This document shows positions 37,591 through 47,460 of a DNA stretch of 64,000 nt, piece by piece. The notes under the pieces are model-generated. The model saw only the letters and a program-made list of their open reading frames with translations, was not told the origin of the DNA and did not search any database. Numbering within the stretch: position 1 is the first letter of the stretch; every line of letters begins with the position of its first letter. The stretch comes from Bacillus mycoides (GTDB lineage: Bacteria > Bacillota > Bacilli > Bacillales > Bacillaceae_G), in the NCBI RefSeq assembly GCF_018742245.1, contig NZ_CP036132.1, positions 1,111,001 to 1,175,000 of the forward strand, in the 5' to 3' direction. The position numbers were made by a program, and so were the translations under genes.

Positions 37591-37767
37591 GAACATTTGA
37601 GTGTGTGTGCAATCTGTATGTATAGGCCAAACAACATTTAAGAGCCTGTCCAGTTCTTGGCTACAATCCACTGTTTTTTGAGAAGTCATTCCGTAGCGTT
37701 CAGCAAAATAGATCATTTTTTCGCGTTTTTTTTCGATAGCTTGCTCAAACATTGAAATCGGCTCCAT
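37573..37767 (-). CDS. Spo0E-family aspartyl-phosphate phosphatase (YisI-like)
   Basis: The product is 64 residues. The family signature SQELDRLLN is present after a first helix (MFEQAIEKKREKMIYFAERY), making the two-helix hairpin of Spo0E phosphatases. These remove phosphate from Spo0A and delay sporulation. B. subtilis has yisI at the same place next to gerP, supporting the assignment. The start may be 37767 or ATG 37752; the ribosome site is weak. Confidence 0.85.
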   Translation of the reverse strand: MEPISMFEQAIEKKREKMIYFAERYGMTSQKTVDCSQELDRLLNVVWPIHTDCTHTQMFETHTQ

Positions 37768-37995
37768 CTCTCAATAAATTTTATGTATATATGTAGTACA
37801 TATTATACAAAAATTCCATAAAAAAGAAACACCTTCGCCAAAAAAAGTATAATTTCTACATTTTATGTCAAATGAAGGGTGAGGAACGAATGTAAGAAGG
37901 GAGGAATATTGTAAAAATTAGCGTGCGTGAGAAGGTTTTTTTCTTAAGGATGCGAATACAATTATAAGGTATGAGTTTTAGGATGGAGAGTGGGA

Positions 37996-38898
37996 ATGTT
38001 GCGTTTTGTAACGGCGAAGAAAGAAGAAAAGGTATTTGTAGGTATTGTGGATGAAGAGGAAGAAAAGGTATTACATTTAAGAGAAGCGCAAAGACAAAAA
38101 GAGGAAAAGGTTACTATCCCAATTACCATGTTAGAGTGTATTGAAAGAGGAAGCGAATGTCTTGAGAAGGTGTGCGACATTGTAAATTGGGCGAAGGAAA
38201 ATGCGGGATCGGCGTATTATCCGTTAGCAGAGGTGAAAATATTAGCACCGATTCCAAGGCCGAGAAAAAATATTCTTTGCGTTGGAAAGAACTATCGTGA
38301 GCATGCGGTAGAAATGGGCGGAGTAGAGTCTATCCCTGAAAATATAATGATTTTTACAAAGGCGCCAACAACAGTGATCGGAATTGATGAGCAAATTAAT
38401 GGTCACCCTCACGCAACGAATGAACTTGATTACGAAGGTGAACTAGCAATCGTTATCGGTAAGCGAGGGAAACAAATAAAAATAGAAAAAGCTCTTGATC
38501 ATGTTTTTGGATATACAGTTATAAATGATGTAACTGCTCGGGATATTCAAAGAAAACATAAACAATTTTTCCTAGGGAAAAGTTTCGATACATTTTGTCC
38601 AATGGGACCGTATTTAATTCATAAATCGATGGTTAGAACGCCGAATGCATTACACATTGAAACAGTGGTAAATGGAGAAGTAAGGCAAACTTCAAATACG
38701 AGAGAAATGATTTTTTCAGTAGAAGAAATTATTTCAACTATAAGTAAAGGTATGACATTAGAGCCAGGAGATATCATTGCAACAGGGACACCAGCTGGTG
38801 TTGGTAAAGGTTTTACACCACCAAAGTTTTTGCATGCTGGTGATGAAGTTGTTGTTACAGTAGAGGGAATTGGTACGCTAAGAAATATAGTGAAATGA
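37996..38898 (+). CDS. yisK: Fumarylacetoacetate-hydrolase-family protein YisK
   Basis: The product is 300 residues from ATG 37996, 7 nt after GGATGGAG; an in-frame GTG lies at 37990. The FAH-fold core is complete: ICVGKNYxxHA-like start, LDYEGELAIVIG with metal-binding glutamates, NDVTARDIQ, and GDIIATGTPAGVGKGF. It matches the B. subtilis YisK sequence I recall over its length. That protein is a metal-dependent 2-keto acid decarboxylase associated with the cell-shape protein Mbl. Synteny also fits. Confidence 0.92.
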   Translation: MLRFVTAKKEEKVFVGIVDEEEEKVLHLREAQRQKEEKVTIPITMLECIERGSECLEKVCDIVNWAKENAGSAYYPLAEVKILAPIPRPRKNILCVGKNYREHAVEMGGVESIPENIMIFTKAPTTVIGIDEQINGHPHATNELDYEGELAIVIGKRGKQIKIEKALDHVFGYTVINDVTARDIQRKHKQFFLGKSFDTFCPMGPYLIHKSMVRTPNALHIETVVNGEVRQTSNTREMIFSVEEIISTISKGMTLEPGDIIATGTPAGVGKGFTPPKFLHAGDEVVVTVEGIGTLRNIVK

Positions 38899-38935
38899 AA
38901 AAAAGAGCTATCTTGTGAAAAGATAGCTCTTTTCT
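38899..38935. terminator. Bidirectional terminator
   Basis: AAAAGAGCTATCTT and AAGATAGCTCTTTT form the stem between yisK and the convergent gene ending at 38934. Confidence 0.9.
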
Positions 38936-39218
38936 ATGGGCGTGGATTAACGGAGTAATCTATAATGGCGAAAATATACAATCCGATTAATGCTAAAGTG
39001 CAAATTCCAATTAGCATAACTGCAAGTGCGCTTCTCTCACGGCCAAAACCGATAATTGTAAGGAAAACAGCAGTCCAAAATGATGTTTTAAGTAGTGTGA
39101 ATGTATTAGGAGTTGAATAGTGATTGAGTAACGTTGTAGATAATATGAAGCCGATGAATGTCATAGAAATAAAAATTGTAGCTAAATAGTTAATGTGTTT
39201 ACCGTATTTCAAAAGCAT
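38934..39218 (-). CDS. Unknown three-segment membrane protein
   Basis: The product is 94 residues with three hydrophobic segments (around 10-30, 42-60 and 65-88). ATG 39218 follows AAAGGGGGT. No family is recognised. It lies downstream of rocD in the other direction's shadow, with its own promoter region at 39220-39285. Confidence 0.65.
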   Translation of the reverse strand: MLLKYGKHINYLATIFISMTFIGFILSTTLLNHYSTPNTFTLLKTSFWTAVFLTIIGFGRERSALAVMLIGICTLALIGLYIFAIIDYSVNPRP

Positions 39219-39287
39219 GCAGTTACCCCCTTTTTAACGAAAAACAGAATATTCAATTTTATTTTACGGTAAATTACTAAAAAAAGA

Positions 39288-39319
39288 AAGAGGTTGTCCT
39301 ATATTTAGGACAACCTCAC
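39288..39319 (-). terminator. Rho-independent terminator of rocD
   Basis: GAGGTTGTCCTA and TAGGACAACCTC form the stem; the minus-strand T-run is CTTTCTTTTTTT. Confidence 0.88.
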
Positions 39320-39324
39320 TATGA

Positions 39325-40515
39325 TTAAGATAGTACAGCTTTAATTTTTTGGAATGCCCACTCTAAATCTTCTTCAGAGATTACTAGAGGTGGTGCAATA
39401 CGAATTACGTTTTCGTGTGTTTCTTTACATAATAGCCCAGCTGCTTTTAGTTGTTCACAGTAAGGACGAGCTGGCTCGTTTAATTCGATACCGATGAATA
39501 AACCTTTACCGCGAATGTCAGTAATCATTGGGTTATCAATTTCTTTTAATTGCCCAACTAGTTTTTCTCCTAATTGAAGAGAACGCTCTGTTAATTTTTC
39601 TTCTTCTAATACTTCAAGAGCTGCGATAGAAACAGCACATGCAAGTGGGTTACCACCGAATGTAGAACCGTGAGAACCTGGCTCGAATACGCCTAAAATG
39701 TCGCTGTTTGCTGCAACACAAGAGATTGGGAATACGCCGCCGCCAAGTGCTTTACCAAGTATGTACATGTCAGGAGTTACATTGTCCCAGTCGCAAGCAA
39801 ATACTTTACCAGTACGCCCTAAGCCTGTTTGGATTTCATCTGCTACGAATAAAACGTTTTCTTTTTTACATATTTCAAAAGCTTCTTGTAAGAAACCAGC
39901 TGGTGGAATGTTAATTCCTGCTTCACCTTGGATTGGCTCTAAAATGAATGCAGCTGTATTTGGTGTAATCGCAGCTTTTAACGCTTCTAAATCACCGTAA
40001 GGAATTACAATAATGCCAGGAAGCATTGGACCGAAGCCGCGCTTGTACTCTTCGTTTGATGACATAGAAACAGCACCCATTGTACGTCCGTGGAAGTTAT
40101 CTTCACAAACGATGATTTCTGCACGGTTTGCCTCTACCTTTTTCACATCGTAAGCCCAGCGACGAGCTGTTTTAATTGCAGTTTCAACAGCCTCTGCGCC
40201 TGTATTCATAGGAAGTACCATATTTTTATTTGTTAGTTTCGCAACTTTTTCGTACCAAGGACCTAATTGATCGCTATGGAAAGCACGAGAAGTTAACGTC
40301 ACTCGATTAGCTTGGTCAATTAAAGCGTTAATGATTTTTGGGTGACGATGACCTTGGTTTACTGCAGAATATGCACTTAGTAAGTCCATATAGCGGTTTC
40401 CTTCAGGATCTTCTACCCAAACACCTTCTGCTTTAGAAATAACGATTGGAAGTGGATGGTAGTTATTTGCCCCGTATGTGTCTGTAAGTTCGATAATATC
40501 CTTAGTTTGAATCAT
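39325..40515 (-). CDS. rocD: Ornithine aminotransferase
   Basis: The product is 396 residues of the class III aminotransferase fold. Key segments are [17 protein letters not shown], the PLP Asp in [15 protein letters not shown], and the Schiff-base lysine in [14 protein letters not shown]. The C-terminal GLFIGIEL and cofactor contacts match RocD. It converts ornithine plus 2-oxoglutarate to glutamate semialdehyde in arginine catabolism. It is single here, not with rocA/rocF. Confidence 0.94.
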   Translation of the reverse strand: MIQTKDIIELTDTYGANNYHPLPIVISKAEGVWVEDPEGNRYMDLLSAYSAVNQGHRHPKIINALIDQANRVTLTSRAFHSDQLGPWYEKVAKLTNKNMVLPMNTGAEAVETAIKTARRWAYDVKKVEANRAEIIVCEDNFHGRTMGAVSMSSNEEYKRGFGPMLPGIIVIPYGDLEALKAAITPNTAAFILEPIQGEAGINIPPAGFLQEAFEICKKENVLFVADEIQTGLGRTGKVFACDWDNVTPDMYILGKALGGGVFPISCVAANSDILGVFEPGSHGSTFGGNPLACAVSIAALEVLEEEKLTERSLQLGEKLVGQLKEIDNPMITDIRGKGLFIGIELNEPARPYCEQLKAAGLLCKETHENVIRIAPPLVISEEDLEWAFQKIKAVLS

Positions 40516-40634
40516 GATTGTTCCCCCTTTTGTTATTACAAGAAGTTTGTAAATACTCTAAATATTATAGCATTTAAATGTAAAAAAGCGAAACATTTCC
40601 TGAAAATAAATGAACATGTTATCATATAGAGTGA

Positions 40635-41030
<396 letters not shown>

Positions 41031-41040
41031 TTAAAAATAA

Positions 41041-41089
41041 AACCACCTTATGATCTCAAATGTTTGGGAGATAAGGTGGTTTTTTTATT
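41041..41089. terminator. Bidirectional terminator
   Basis: AACCACCTTAT and ATAAGGTGGTT form the outer stem, with TTTTTTT on the plus side, between yisL and the convergent yisN. Confidence 0.88.
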
Positions 41090-41644
41090 TTATGTCGCAT
41101 CGAGATGCAACTCTTCTCCGTTTACTTTCGTAAATCGTAAAATATTTTTATTAGAGGAAGAGTGGCGTACGAAATGATGCTGCAATGTACAAATCATTTC
41201 GTCGTTATCGAACAAAAGAATATTTACTCCTTCGCATGCTTCATCTTTCGGCAAGAATGATAAATAATTATGACAATACATGCAATCATATAAAGAGTAA
41301 TTAAGTGATTGCAATGATTCGGTTAATAATGTAAAGACAGAGTCAGGTAATTCCTCAAGCCATTCATTATAGCTAAGAAGTAATTTTTTTCGAATTCGTA
41401 TCATTTCCCCGTTTTGGAGAGAATGTTGTTCATTTGCAATTTGTAATATGTCTTGTTCATAAAAACGAGCTGGTAGCCAATTGTTGTTATATAAAATTTC
41501 AAAACCATCTTCAGCAATATCTTCTAATAGAAAAGCTTCATCATTTTCATCATCAAAGAATACCCATTCATTGTTTATATATTCGACATTACCGACTGTA
41601 TGAGCGCGCGGTTGGTTATACAAAATATGTTTGCGTTGTACCAT
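41090..41644 (-). CDS. DUF2777-type protein (YisN-like)
   Basis: The product is 184 residues with no membrane segment. It starts MVQRKHILYNQPRAHTVGNVEYINNEW from ATG 41644, preceded by AAAGGAG. A CxxC (MYCHN with the nearby cysteine of YDCMYC) is the only possible metal site. The place next to yisL and asnO matches yisN of B. subtilis. No function is known. Confidence 0.75.
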   Translation of the reverse strand: MVQRKHILYNQPRAHTVGNVEYINNEWVFFDDENDEAFLLEDIAEDGFEILYNNNWLPARFYEQDILQIANEQHSLQNGEMIRIRKKLLLSYNEWLEELPDSVFTLLTESLQSLNYSLYDCMYCHNYLSFLPKDEACEGVNILLFDNDEMICTLQHHFVRHSSSNKNILRFTKVNGEELHLDAT

Positions 41645-41714
41645 AGTTCATTTCTCCTTTTATAGAAATAGTTATTCTTGTTATGGACAGTTCGTACGTT
41701 CTTTATAACTAGAC

Positions 41715-41742
41715 ACACCTAAAGAGAGGTGGGCATACAATA
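41715..41742 (+). promoter_or_regulatory. Candidate sporulation promoter of asnO
   Basis: CATACAATA (41734-41742) fits the mother-cell -10 of sigma-E/sigma-K, and AC lies 17 bp upstream (41715-41716). The gerP promoter in this window has the same spacing and -10. In B. subtilis asnO is a sporulation gene under sigma-E. The leader would be about 140 nt; no T-box is seen in it. Confidence 0.45.
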
Positions 41743-41885
41743 AAACACGCTTTACACTGTGAAACTGCTATTCCATATATGGATAGTTAGTTATCGTCAA
41801 GTTTGTTGTTTTTATGTATCCGCACTCATAGGGTGGGGATTACTGCACGTTCAGAAACAGATATTAGATTAGGAAGGATGATTTT

Positions 41886-43733
41886 ATGTGCGGGATTACA
41901 GGATGGGTGGATTATAAACGCTCATTAGAAGGGGAAAGGGACATCGTGACGAAGATGGCGGAAACGCTAGCGAAACGCGGTCCGGATGATAATAAAGTTT
42001 GGATTAAAGGGAACGTCGCATTTGGGCATAAACGGTTAATCGTTGTAGATCCTGAAGGTGGTAAACAACCCATGACTTGTTTGAAAGATGAAACTAGTTA
42101 TGCGATTTGCTATAACGGAGAGCTCTACAATACAGAAGATATTCGCAAAGAGTTATTAAGAAGAGGTTATACATTTAAAGGGCATTCCGATACAGAAGTA
42201 CTATTGGCCTCTTATATTGAATGGAAAGAAGAATGTGTTGATCATTTAAACGGCATATATGCGTTTGCAGTATGGGATGAGAAAAATGAACGAGTCTTTA
42301 TTGCGAGAGATAGATTAGGTGTAAAACCGCTTTTTTATAAATATGATAGCGGACGATTATTATTTGGTTCAGAATTAAAAGCGATACTAGCGCATCCAGA
42401 TGTGAAGGCGGAAGTAACGTTAGAGGGATTATCGGAAATATTCGGCCTTGGCCCATCTAGAACACCTGGTCACGGTATATATGCTGGTATTCAAGAACTG
42501 CGTCCGGGTCATGCGATGACGTTCTCAAAAGACGGTTTATGCATATGGAGATATTGGAATGTGGAAAGTAAAAAACATGAAGATTCATTTGAAGAAACAG
42601 TAGAGAAAACTCGTTTTTTATTACAAGATGCGATTACGAGACAATTAGTTTCTGACGTACCACTATGCGCTTTTTTATCAGGCGGTGTAGATTCAAGTGC
42701 TATAACAGCAATAGCTGCAAAAGAGTATGAAAGATCAGGAAAAGGGCAATTACACACGTATTCTGTTGACTATGAAGATAACGAAAAATACTTTAAAGCG
42801 AATGCGTTTCAGCCGAATTCAGATGCTCCATTTATTAATTTAATGACAGAGACATTTCAAACAATCCATCATCGCTGCGTTATTTCAAATGAACAACTAG
42901 CACAGTATTTAACAGAAGCAGTACTCGTTCGTGATTTGCCTGGTATGGCAGATATTGATTCGTCATTATTATGGTTTTGCCGTGAAATAAAACAAGATTT
43001 CGTCGTCGGTTTATCTGGAGAATGTGCAGATGAAATATTCGGTGGTTATCCGTGGTTTTATAGAGAAGATGATTTACAATCAAGTGCATTTCCGTGGATG
43101 CGTTCTACAGAAGCGCGTGAACAACTTCTAAAGAAAGAATGGAGAAATAAATTAAATTTACAACAATATGTGCAACAACGCTATGAAGAATCCATTCAAG
43201 AAGTTCCTATTTTAGAGGGAGAAAGCCCATTAGAAGCGAAGAGACGACAATTATTTTATTTAAACATGGTATGGTTTATGACAACATTATTAGACAGAAA
43301 AGACCGTATGAGTATGGGGGCAAGCTTAGAAGTACGCGTTCCATTTGCGGACCACCGACTTGTCGAATATGCGTGGAATATTCCTTGGGAAATGAAAATG
43401 TATAAAAACCGCGAAAAAGGTCTATTGCGTAAGGCGTTAGAAGGATTACTTCCAAATGATATATTGTATCGAAAGAAAAGCCCGTATCCGAAAACACATA
43501 ATCCGCACTATACGAAAGCAGTCACAGTATGGCTCCAAGATTTATTAACGGATAAAGGCTCAATTTTGCATGAATTGTTCGATAAGGAGCAATTGAGCGG
43601 GTTGATTGAGTCGGGCGGAAGTGCATTCCGAACGCCATGGTTTGGTCAATTAATGACAGGGCCTCAACTTTTAGCTCATTTAGCACAAATTCATGTTTGG
43701 TTTAAAGAGTATGGGGTGAATATAAAAGAATAG
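41886..43733 (+). CDS. asnO: Asparagine synthase (glutamine-hydrolysing)
   Basis: The product is 615 residues. The N-terminal class II glutaminase has the catalytic Cys2 (MCGITGW), RGPDDNKVW and ICYNGELYN. The synthetase half has the PP-loop FLSGGVDSSAITA and GLSGECADEIFGGYPW. It makes asparagine from aspartate, glutamine and ATP. The symbol rests on position next to yisN/yisL; asnB and asnO are alike in sequence, so this could be argued. GAAGGATG precedes ATG 41886. Confidence 0.9.
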   Translation: MCGITGWVDYKRSLEGERDIVTKMAETLAKRGPDDNKVWIKGNVAFGHKRLIVVDPEGGKQPMTCLKDETSYAICYNGELYNTEDIRKELLRRGYTFKGHSDTEVLLASYIEWKEECVDHLNGIYAFAVWDEKNERVFIARDRLGVKPLFYKYDSGRLLFGSELKAILAHPDVKAEVTLEGLSEIFGLGPSRTPGHGIYAGIQELRPGHAMTFSKDGLCIWRYWNVESKKHEDSFEETVEKTRFLLQDAITRQLVSDVPLCAFLSGGVDSSAITAIAAKEYERSGKGQLHTYSVDYEDNEKYFKANAFQPNSDAPFINLMTETFQTIHHRCVISNEQLAQYLTEAVLVRDLPGMADIDSSLLWFCREIKQDFVVGLSGECADEIFGGYPWFYREDDLQSSAFPWMRSTEAREQLLKKEWRNKLNLQQYVQQRYEESIQEVPILEGESPLEAKRRQLFYLNMVWFMTTLLDRKDRMSMGASLEVRVPFADHRLVEYAWNIPWEMKMYKNREKGLLRKALEGLLPNDILYRKKSPYPKTHNPHYTKAVTVWLQDLLTDKGSILHELFDKEQLSGLIESGGSAFRTPWFGQLMTGPQLLAHLAQIHVWFKEYGVNIKE

Positions 43734-43740
43734 GGAAAAG

Positions 43741-43776
43741 GGCGGCTTGCAAATTGTTGTGAGCTGCTTTTTTATT
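43741..43776 (+). terminator. Rho-independent terminator
   Basis: GCGGCT and AGCTGC arms with a TTTTTTATT tail follow asnO. Confidence 0.7.
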
Positions 43777-43924
43777 AAATTAATTATCATATAAAATTCA
43801 AAATTATATTAGAAATAATACTTATTTATAATTATTATTTTGACGTATTTATTATTGCTTGTTATACTTGAAAACAAATGTTCTTGAAAAAGATTCTCAT
43901 TTCAAAAATTGAGTTGTCATATAG

Positions 43925-44460
43925 ATGACGAATAAGAAAATAGGTTTGCTTGTGATGGTGTATGGAACGCCAGAGTCATTAGGTGATGTAGAGGTGTATT
44001 ATACTCACCTTCGTCACGGGCATAAGCCGTCTGAAGAAGCACCCCAAGAGTTAATCGAACGGTATAAAGCAATTGGTGGAATTTCACCGCTTGCGAAAAT
44101 AACGAAAGAGTAGGCGCATAAATTAACAGATTCAATGAATAAAATGTTTACAGAGTATGAATTTGTTTGTTACCTAGGTTTAAAGTGCATTGCCCTATTT
44201 AGAAGTTTTATCCCGCTATTTGTGGGCAATAAAACTCCCACCTCAAAATTCAGCTGGAGAAAAGAAGTTAGGTGGGAGTAGGCTGTCCGTAACTCCCCAC
44301 TGATTAAAGTTTCACTTTATATGACAACCATTATGAATGTAAAGTTGTAACTGATGAATTAAATGCCGCATATTTTAGACCGAATATGCTCAATGCACAA
44401 TCTGTATTTATCGATTGTTTAACTGGAGTTGTTTCCAAAAAAAATGAAGGAAATAGTTGA
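43925..44460 (+). pseudogene. Ferrochelatase pseudogene with bcr1 insertion
   Basis: The 5' part codes for a ferrochelatase N-terminus ([20 protein letters not shown] ... PLAKITKE), stops at TAG 44111-44113, then stays readable to FVCYLGLKC near 44190. After a bcr1 element (44207-44320) the sequence resumes as a ferrochelatase C-terminus ([19 protein letters not shown]). The whole middle of the gene, with the catalytic histidine region, is gone. The final codons are also out of frame. B. cereus-group genomes carry more than one hemH, so loss of this copy need not affect haem synthesis. It ends 70 nt before katA. Confidence 0.88.
44207..44320 (+). mobile_element. bcr1-type repeat element, internally deleted
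   Basis: The sequence begins TTTATCCCGCTATTTGTGGG and ends GATTAAAGTTTCACTTTAT, with TTTAT at both ends as a likely target duplication. Compared with the copy at 49034 it lacks about 45 bp in the middle. CTCCCACCT and AGGTGGGAG form a hairpin. bcr1 is a non-coding mobile repeat restricted to the B. cereus group. It lies inside the hemH pseudogene. Confidence 0.85.
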
Positions 44461-44472
44461 CAAGGATTTAGT

Positions 44473-44487
44473 TTATAATAATTTTAA
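44473..44487. promoter_or_regulatory. PerR-type box before the catalase gene
   Basis: TTATAATAATTTTAA matches the PerR consensus TTATAATNATTATAA at all but one fixed position. It lies 44 nt upstream of the catalase start and near TTGACA (44457-44462). PerR represses catalase genes until peroxide inactivates it, so the site makes functional sense. Confidence 0.65.
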
Positions 44488-44530
44488 ATAAATAATAATT
44501 ACTGTGAAAGAAAGAGGAGGATCCCCCTTG

Positions 44531-45997
44531 ATGAATCCAAATAATCGCTTAACAACAAACCAAGGTGCTCCAGTTGGAGACAACCAAAATTCTCGTACAG
44601 CTGGTCGCCGTGGACCGGTATTGTTAGAAGACTATCATTTAGTAGAAAAACTTGCACACTTTGATCGTGAACGTATTCCAGAGCGTGTTGTGCATGCACG
44701 TGGTGCAGGTGCTCACGGTGTATTCGTAACGAAAAACAGCATGAAGCAATATACGAAAGCGGCTTTTTTACAAAATGAAGGAACTGAAACGCCTGTATTC
44801 GTTCGTTTTTCAACGGTTATTCATGGTCAAGGTTCTCCTGAGACAGCTCGTGATCCGCGCGGGTTCGCTGTTAAATTTTATACAGAAGAAGGAAACTACG
44901 ATATCGTAGGTAACCATTTACCAGTGTTCTTCATTCGTGACGCAATTAAATTCCCTGACATGGTGCATTCTTTAAAACCAGCACCTGATACAAATGTTCA
45001 AACGCCAGATCGTTACTGGGATTTCATGACGTTAACTCCAGAATCTACACATATGATGACATGGGTATTTTCTGATTATGGTACACCGGCAAACTATCGC
45101 GAAATGGAAGGTTTCGGTGTCCATTCATTTAAATGGATTAATGCAGAAGGTAAAATTGTTTACATTAAATATCACTGGAAGCCACAGCAAGGTGTACGTA
45201 ATTTAAGTGCAAAAGAAGTGCAAGAAGTACAAGGAAAAGACTTCAATCATGCAACTCGTGACTTATTCGACGCGATTGAAAAAGGAAATTATCCGAAGTG
45301 GGATCTACACGTACAAGTGATGCAATTAGATGAAACGGATTCTTTAGATTTCGATCCACTAGATCCAACGAAAGTATGGCCAGAAGATCGCTTCCCGTTA
45401 ATTGAAGTAGGGACAATGACGTTAAATCGTAATCCGAAAAACTTCTTCGCGGAAGTAGAGCAAGTAGCGTTCTCTCCAAGTGCAACTGTAACTGGTATTG
45501 AACCATCTGAAGATAAATTATTACAAGGTCGTTTATTCTCTTACCCAGATACGCAGCGTTATCGCCTTGGTGCAAACTATTTACAAATTCCTGTAAACTG
45601 CCCGTACGCAGCTGTTCGTAACCAACAACGTGATGGTGCGATGCAAGTGGATCAAAACCCATCTACAATCAACTATGAACCGAGTCGCCATACTGAAAAT
45701 CCGGTTGAAGATCCAGCTTACCGCGATTCAACTATGAAAGTAGAAGGCTACGTATCTCGTGAAAAAATTGAGAAACCAAATGACTTCAAACAAGCGGGTG
45801 AGCGTTACCGTTCATTCTCTAAAGAAGAGCAAGATAACTTAATTGCAAACTTAACAAATGACTTAAAAGACGTAAATGAACGCACGAAATTACTAGCTGT
45901 TTGTAACTTCTTCCGTGCAGATCAAGAGTACGGTATGCGTTTAGCGCAGGCATTAAATGTTGATATTACGCAATATGTAGGGAATACTCCGAAATAA
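44531..45997 (+). CDS. katA: Haem catalase
   Basis: The product is 488 residues from ATG 44531 (AGGAGG upstream; TTG 44528 is an alternative). The distal histidine is in VVHARGAGAHG, the asparagine follows in the substrate-channel region VGNHLPVFFIRDA, and the proximal haem-binding tyrosine is in RLFSYPDTQRYRLG. It is a small-subunit (clade 3) catalase converting hydrogen peroxide to water and oxygen. A PerR-type box upstream suggests peroxide induction. Confidence 0.94.
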   Translation: MNPNNRLTTNQGAPVGDNQNSRTAGRRGPVLLEDYHLVEKLAHFDRERIPERVVHARGAGAHGVFVTKNSMKQYTKAAFLQNEGTETPVFVRFSTVIHGQGSPETARDPRGFAVKFYTEEGNYDIVGNHLPVFFIRDAIKFPDMVHSLKPAPDTNVQTPDRYWDFMTLTPESTHMMTWVFSDYGTPANYREMEGFGVHSFKWINAEGKIVYIKYHWKPQQGVRNLSAKEVQEVQGKDFNHATRDLFDAIEKGNYPKWDLHVQVMQLDETDSLDFDPLDPTKVWPEDRFPLIEVGTMTLNRNPKNFFAEVEQVAFSPSATVTGIEPSEDKLLQGRLFSYPDTQRYRLGANYLQIPVNCPYAAVRNQQRDGAMQVDQNPSTINYEPSRHTENPVEDPAYRDSTMKVEGYVSREKIEKPNDFKQAGERYRSFSKEEQDNLIANLTNDLKDVNERTKLLAVCNFFRADQEYGMRLAQALNVDITQYVGNTPK

Positions 45998-46000
45998 ATA

Positions 46001-46042
46001 GGAAAAGACGACTGGAAGAATTTTCGGTCGTCTTTTTATTTT
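46001..46042 (+). terminator. Rho-independent terminator
   Basis: AAAAGACGACTGGAA pairs with TTTTCGGTCGTCTTTT after katA, followed by a T-rich tail. Confidence 0.88.
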
Positions 46043-46164
46043 ACTTGTAGCGTTAGGGGGTATTCTTCGCTTTTGTCATGTCGACATTTGTTGGTAAATC
46101 GATATATTAAAAAAACGTTGATATATTCACGAAATACAGGGTGGGGTATGCCGTCCAGTGCGAT

Positions 46165-46210
46165 AAAAAAGAGATGGAATCTACTATTAATAGATTCCAT
46201 TTCTTTTTAT
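46165..46210 (-). terminator. Terminator of the ammonium transporter gene
   Basis: AGATGGAATCTA and TAGATTCCAT arms (with AAAAAAG on the minus-strand exit side) sit directly after the stop at 46211. The plus strand also ends in TTTCTTTTTA, so it may work both ways. Confidence 0.82.
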
Positions 46211-47443
46211 TTAATTTACTCGTTCAGTATACTCATAAGCTTTCTCGCCGTGCATCGAAATATCAAGCCCCATTTGTTCTTCATGCTCATCGACGCGAAC
46301 AGGGAGGAAAAAGTTAATGGCTTTAATAATGGCGTACGTCATTATGATCGTGAATGCATATGTTGCCCCGATCGCTACAAGTTGTTTGAAAAGAAGTGCA
46401 GCATTCCCGTAAAATAATCCGTTAGCGCCATCACCGTTTACAGTAGTAGTTGCAAATAGTCCAGTTGCAATACCGCCCCAAGTTCCTCCGATGCCGTGGC
46501 ATCCAAATGCATCGAGTGTATCGTCGTATCCGAATTTGTTTTTTAAGAAGAAGACAGCGCCGAAGCATAATATACCGCCAATTGCTCCGATAAGAAGAGC
46601 GGAGAAAGGTGTAACGAATCCGCAAGCTGGCGTAATTGCGACTAAACCAGAAACAACCCCGCAAGCAGCTCCCATCGCAGTCGGCTTTGATTGGAAGAAC
46701 CATTCAGAAAGCATCCAAGTTAGAGCTGAGGCAGCGGCGGCTATATTTGTATTAATAAATGCAGTTAAAGCTACGTCATTTAAAGATAATGCACTACCGA
46801 CGTTAAAACCGAACCAGCCGAACCAGAGTAAGCCTGCGCCTAACATTGTAAATGGTAAATGATGAGGAGAGGTACCGCTTATGTTTTTTCGTTTTCCTAG
46901 GAAGATAGCTAATACGAGACCGGCAACGCCAGATGTGATATGAACGACATTACCGCCAGCGAAGTCTAATGCGCCGAGTTCTCTCAGCCATCCGCCAACG
47001 CCCCATACCCAATGAGCGACAGGATTGTAAACGATTGTTGTCCAAAGAAGGATAAAAATAAGAAAGGCAGAAAATCGCATTCTTTCGGCGAATGCCCCTG
47101 AAATTAAAGCGGGAGTTAAAATAGCGAACATGAGTTGGAACATCATAAATAAATTGTGAGGAATAGTAGATGAGTAGTCTGGGTTTGGTGCGTAGGTAAC
47201 TCCGTTTAGACCGAACCAATCGAGATTGCCGATAAGTCCGTGCCAATCTGGTCCGAATGATAAAGAATAACCGATAACAATCCATTGAATCGAAACGATA
47301 GCCATTGCGCTATAACTGTGCATGGTCGTGCTGAGTACGTTTTTACTGCGAACCATACCCCCGTAAAAAAGTGCTAATCCTGGTGTCATCAACATGACCA
47401 TTACTGTGGTTACAAAAATAAAAACTGTATCTCCCGTATTCAT
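46211..47443 (-). CDS. amtB: Ammonium transporter (Amt/NrgA type)
   Basis: The product is 410 residues with 11 membrane segments and N-terminus MNTGDTVFIFVTTVMVMLMT. Pore-lining histidines are in DFAGGNVVHITSG and AFGCHGIGGTWG, and the family motif GAGLLWFGWFGFNVGS is present. It takes up ammonium. No glnK gene follows, unlike the usual amtB/nrgA operon. Two GlnR/TnrA-type boxes flank its promoter. GGAGGAGAGAG precedes ATG 47443. Confidence 0.93.
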   Translation of the reverse strand: MNTGDTVFIFVTTVMVMLMTPGLALFYGGMVRSKNVLSTTMHSYSAMAIVSIQWIVIGYSLSFGPDWHGLIGNLDWFGLNGVTYAPNPDYSSTIPHNLFMMFQLMFAILTPALISGAFAERMRFSAFLIFILLWTTIVYNPVAHWVWGVGGWLRELGALDFAGGNVVHITSGVAGLVLAIFLGKRKNISGTSPHHLPFTMLGAGLLWFGWFGFNVGSALSLNDVALTAFINTNIAAAASALTWMLSEWFFQSKPTAMGAACGVVSGLVAITPACGFVTPFSALLIGAIGGILCFGAVFFLKNKFGYDDTLDAFGCHGIGGTWGGIATGLFATTTVNGDGANGLFYGNAALLFKQLVAIGATYAFTIIMTYAIIKAINFFLPVRVDEHEEQMGLDISMHGEKAYEYTERVN

Positions 47444-47460
47444 TCTCTCTCCTCCTATGA

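Noticed and set aside
41743..41885. Possible T-box riboswitch in the asnO leader
   Set aside because: No T-box sequence or specifier-loop hairpin could be found, and the leader is short.
45243..45662. 139-codon minus-strand frame inside katA
   Set aside because: It is antisense to a conserved catalase region, with no start signals.
46073..46417. 114-codon plus-strand frame overlapping the 3' end of amtB
   Set aside because: It runs through a terminator and through antisense amtB sequence, and has no ribosome site.
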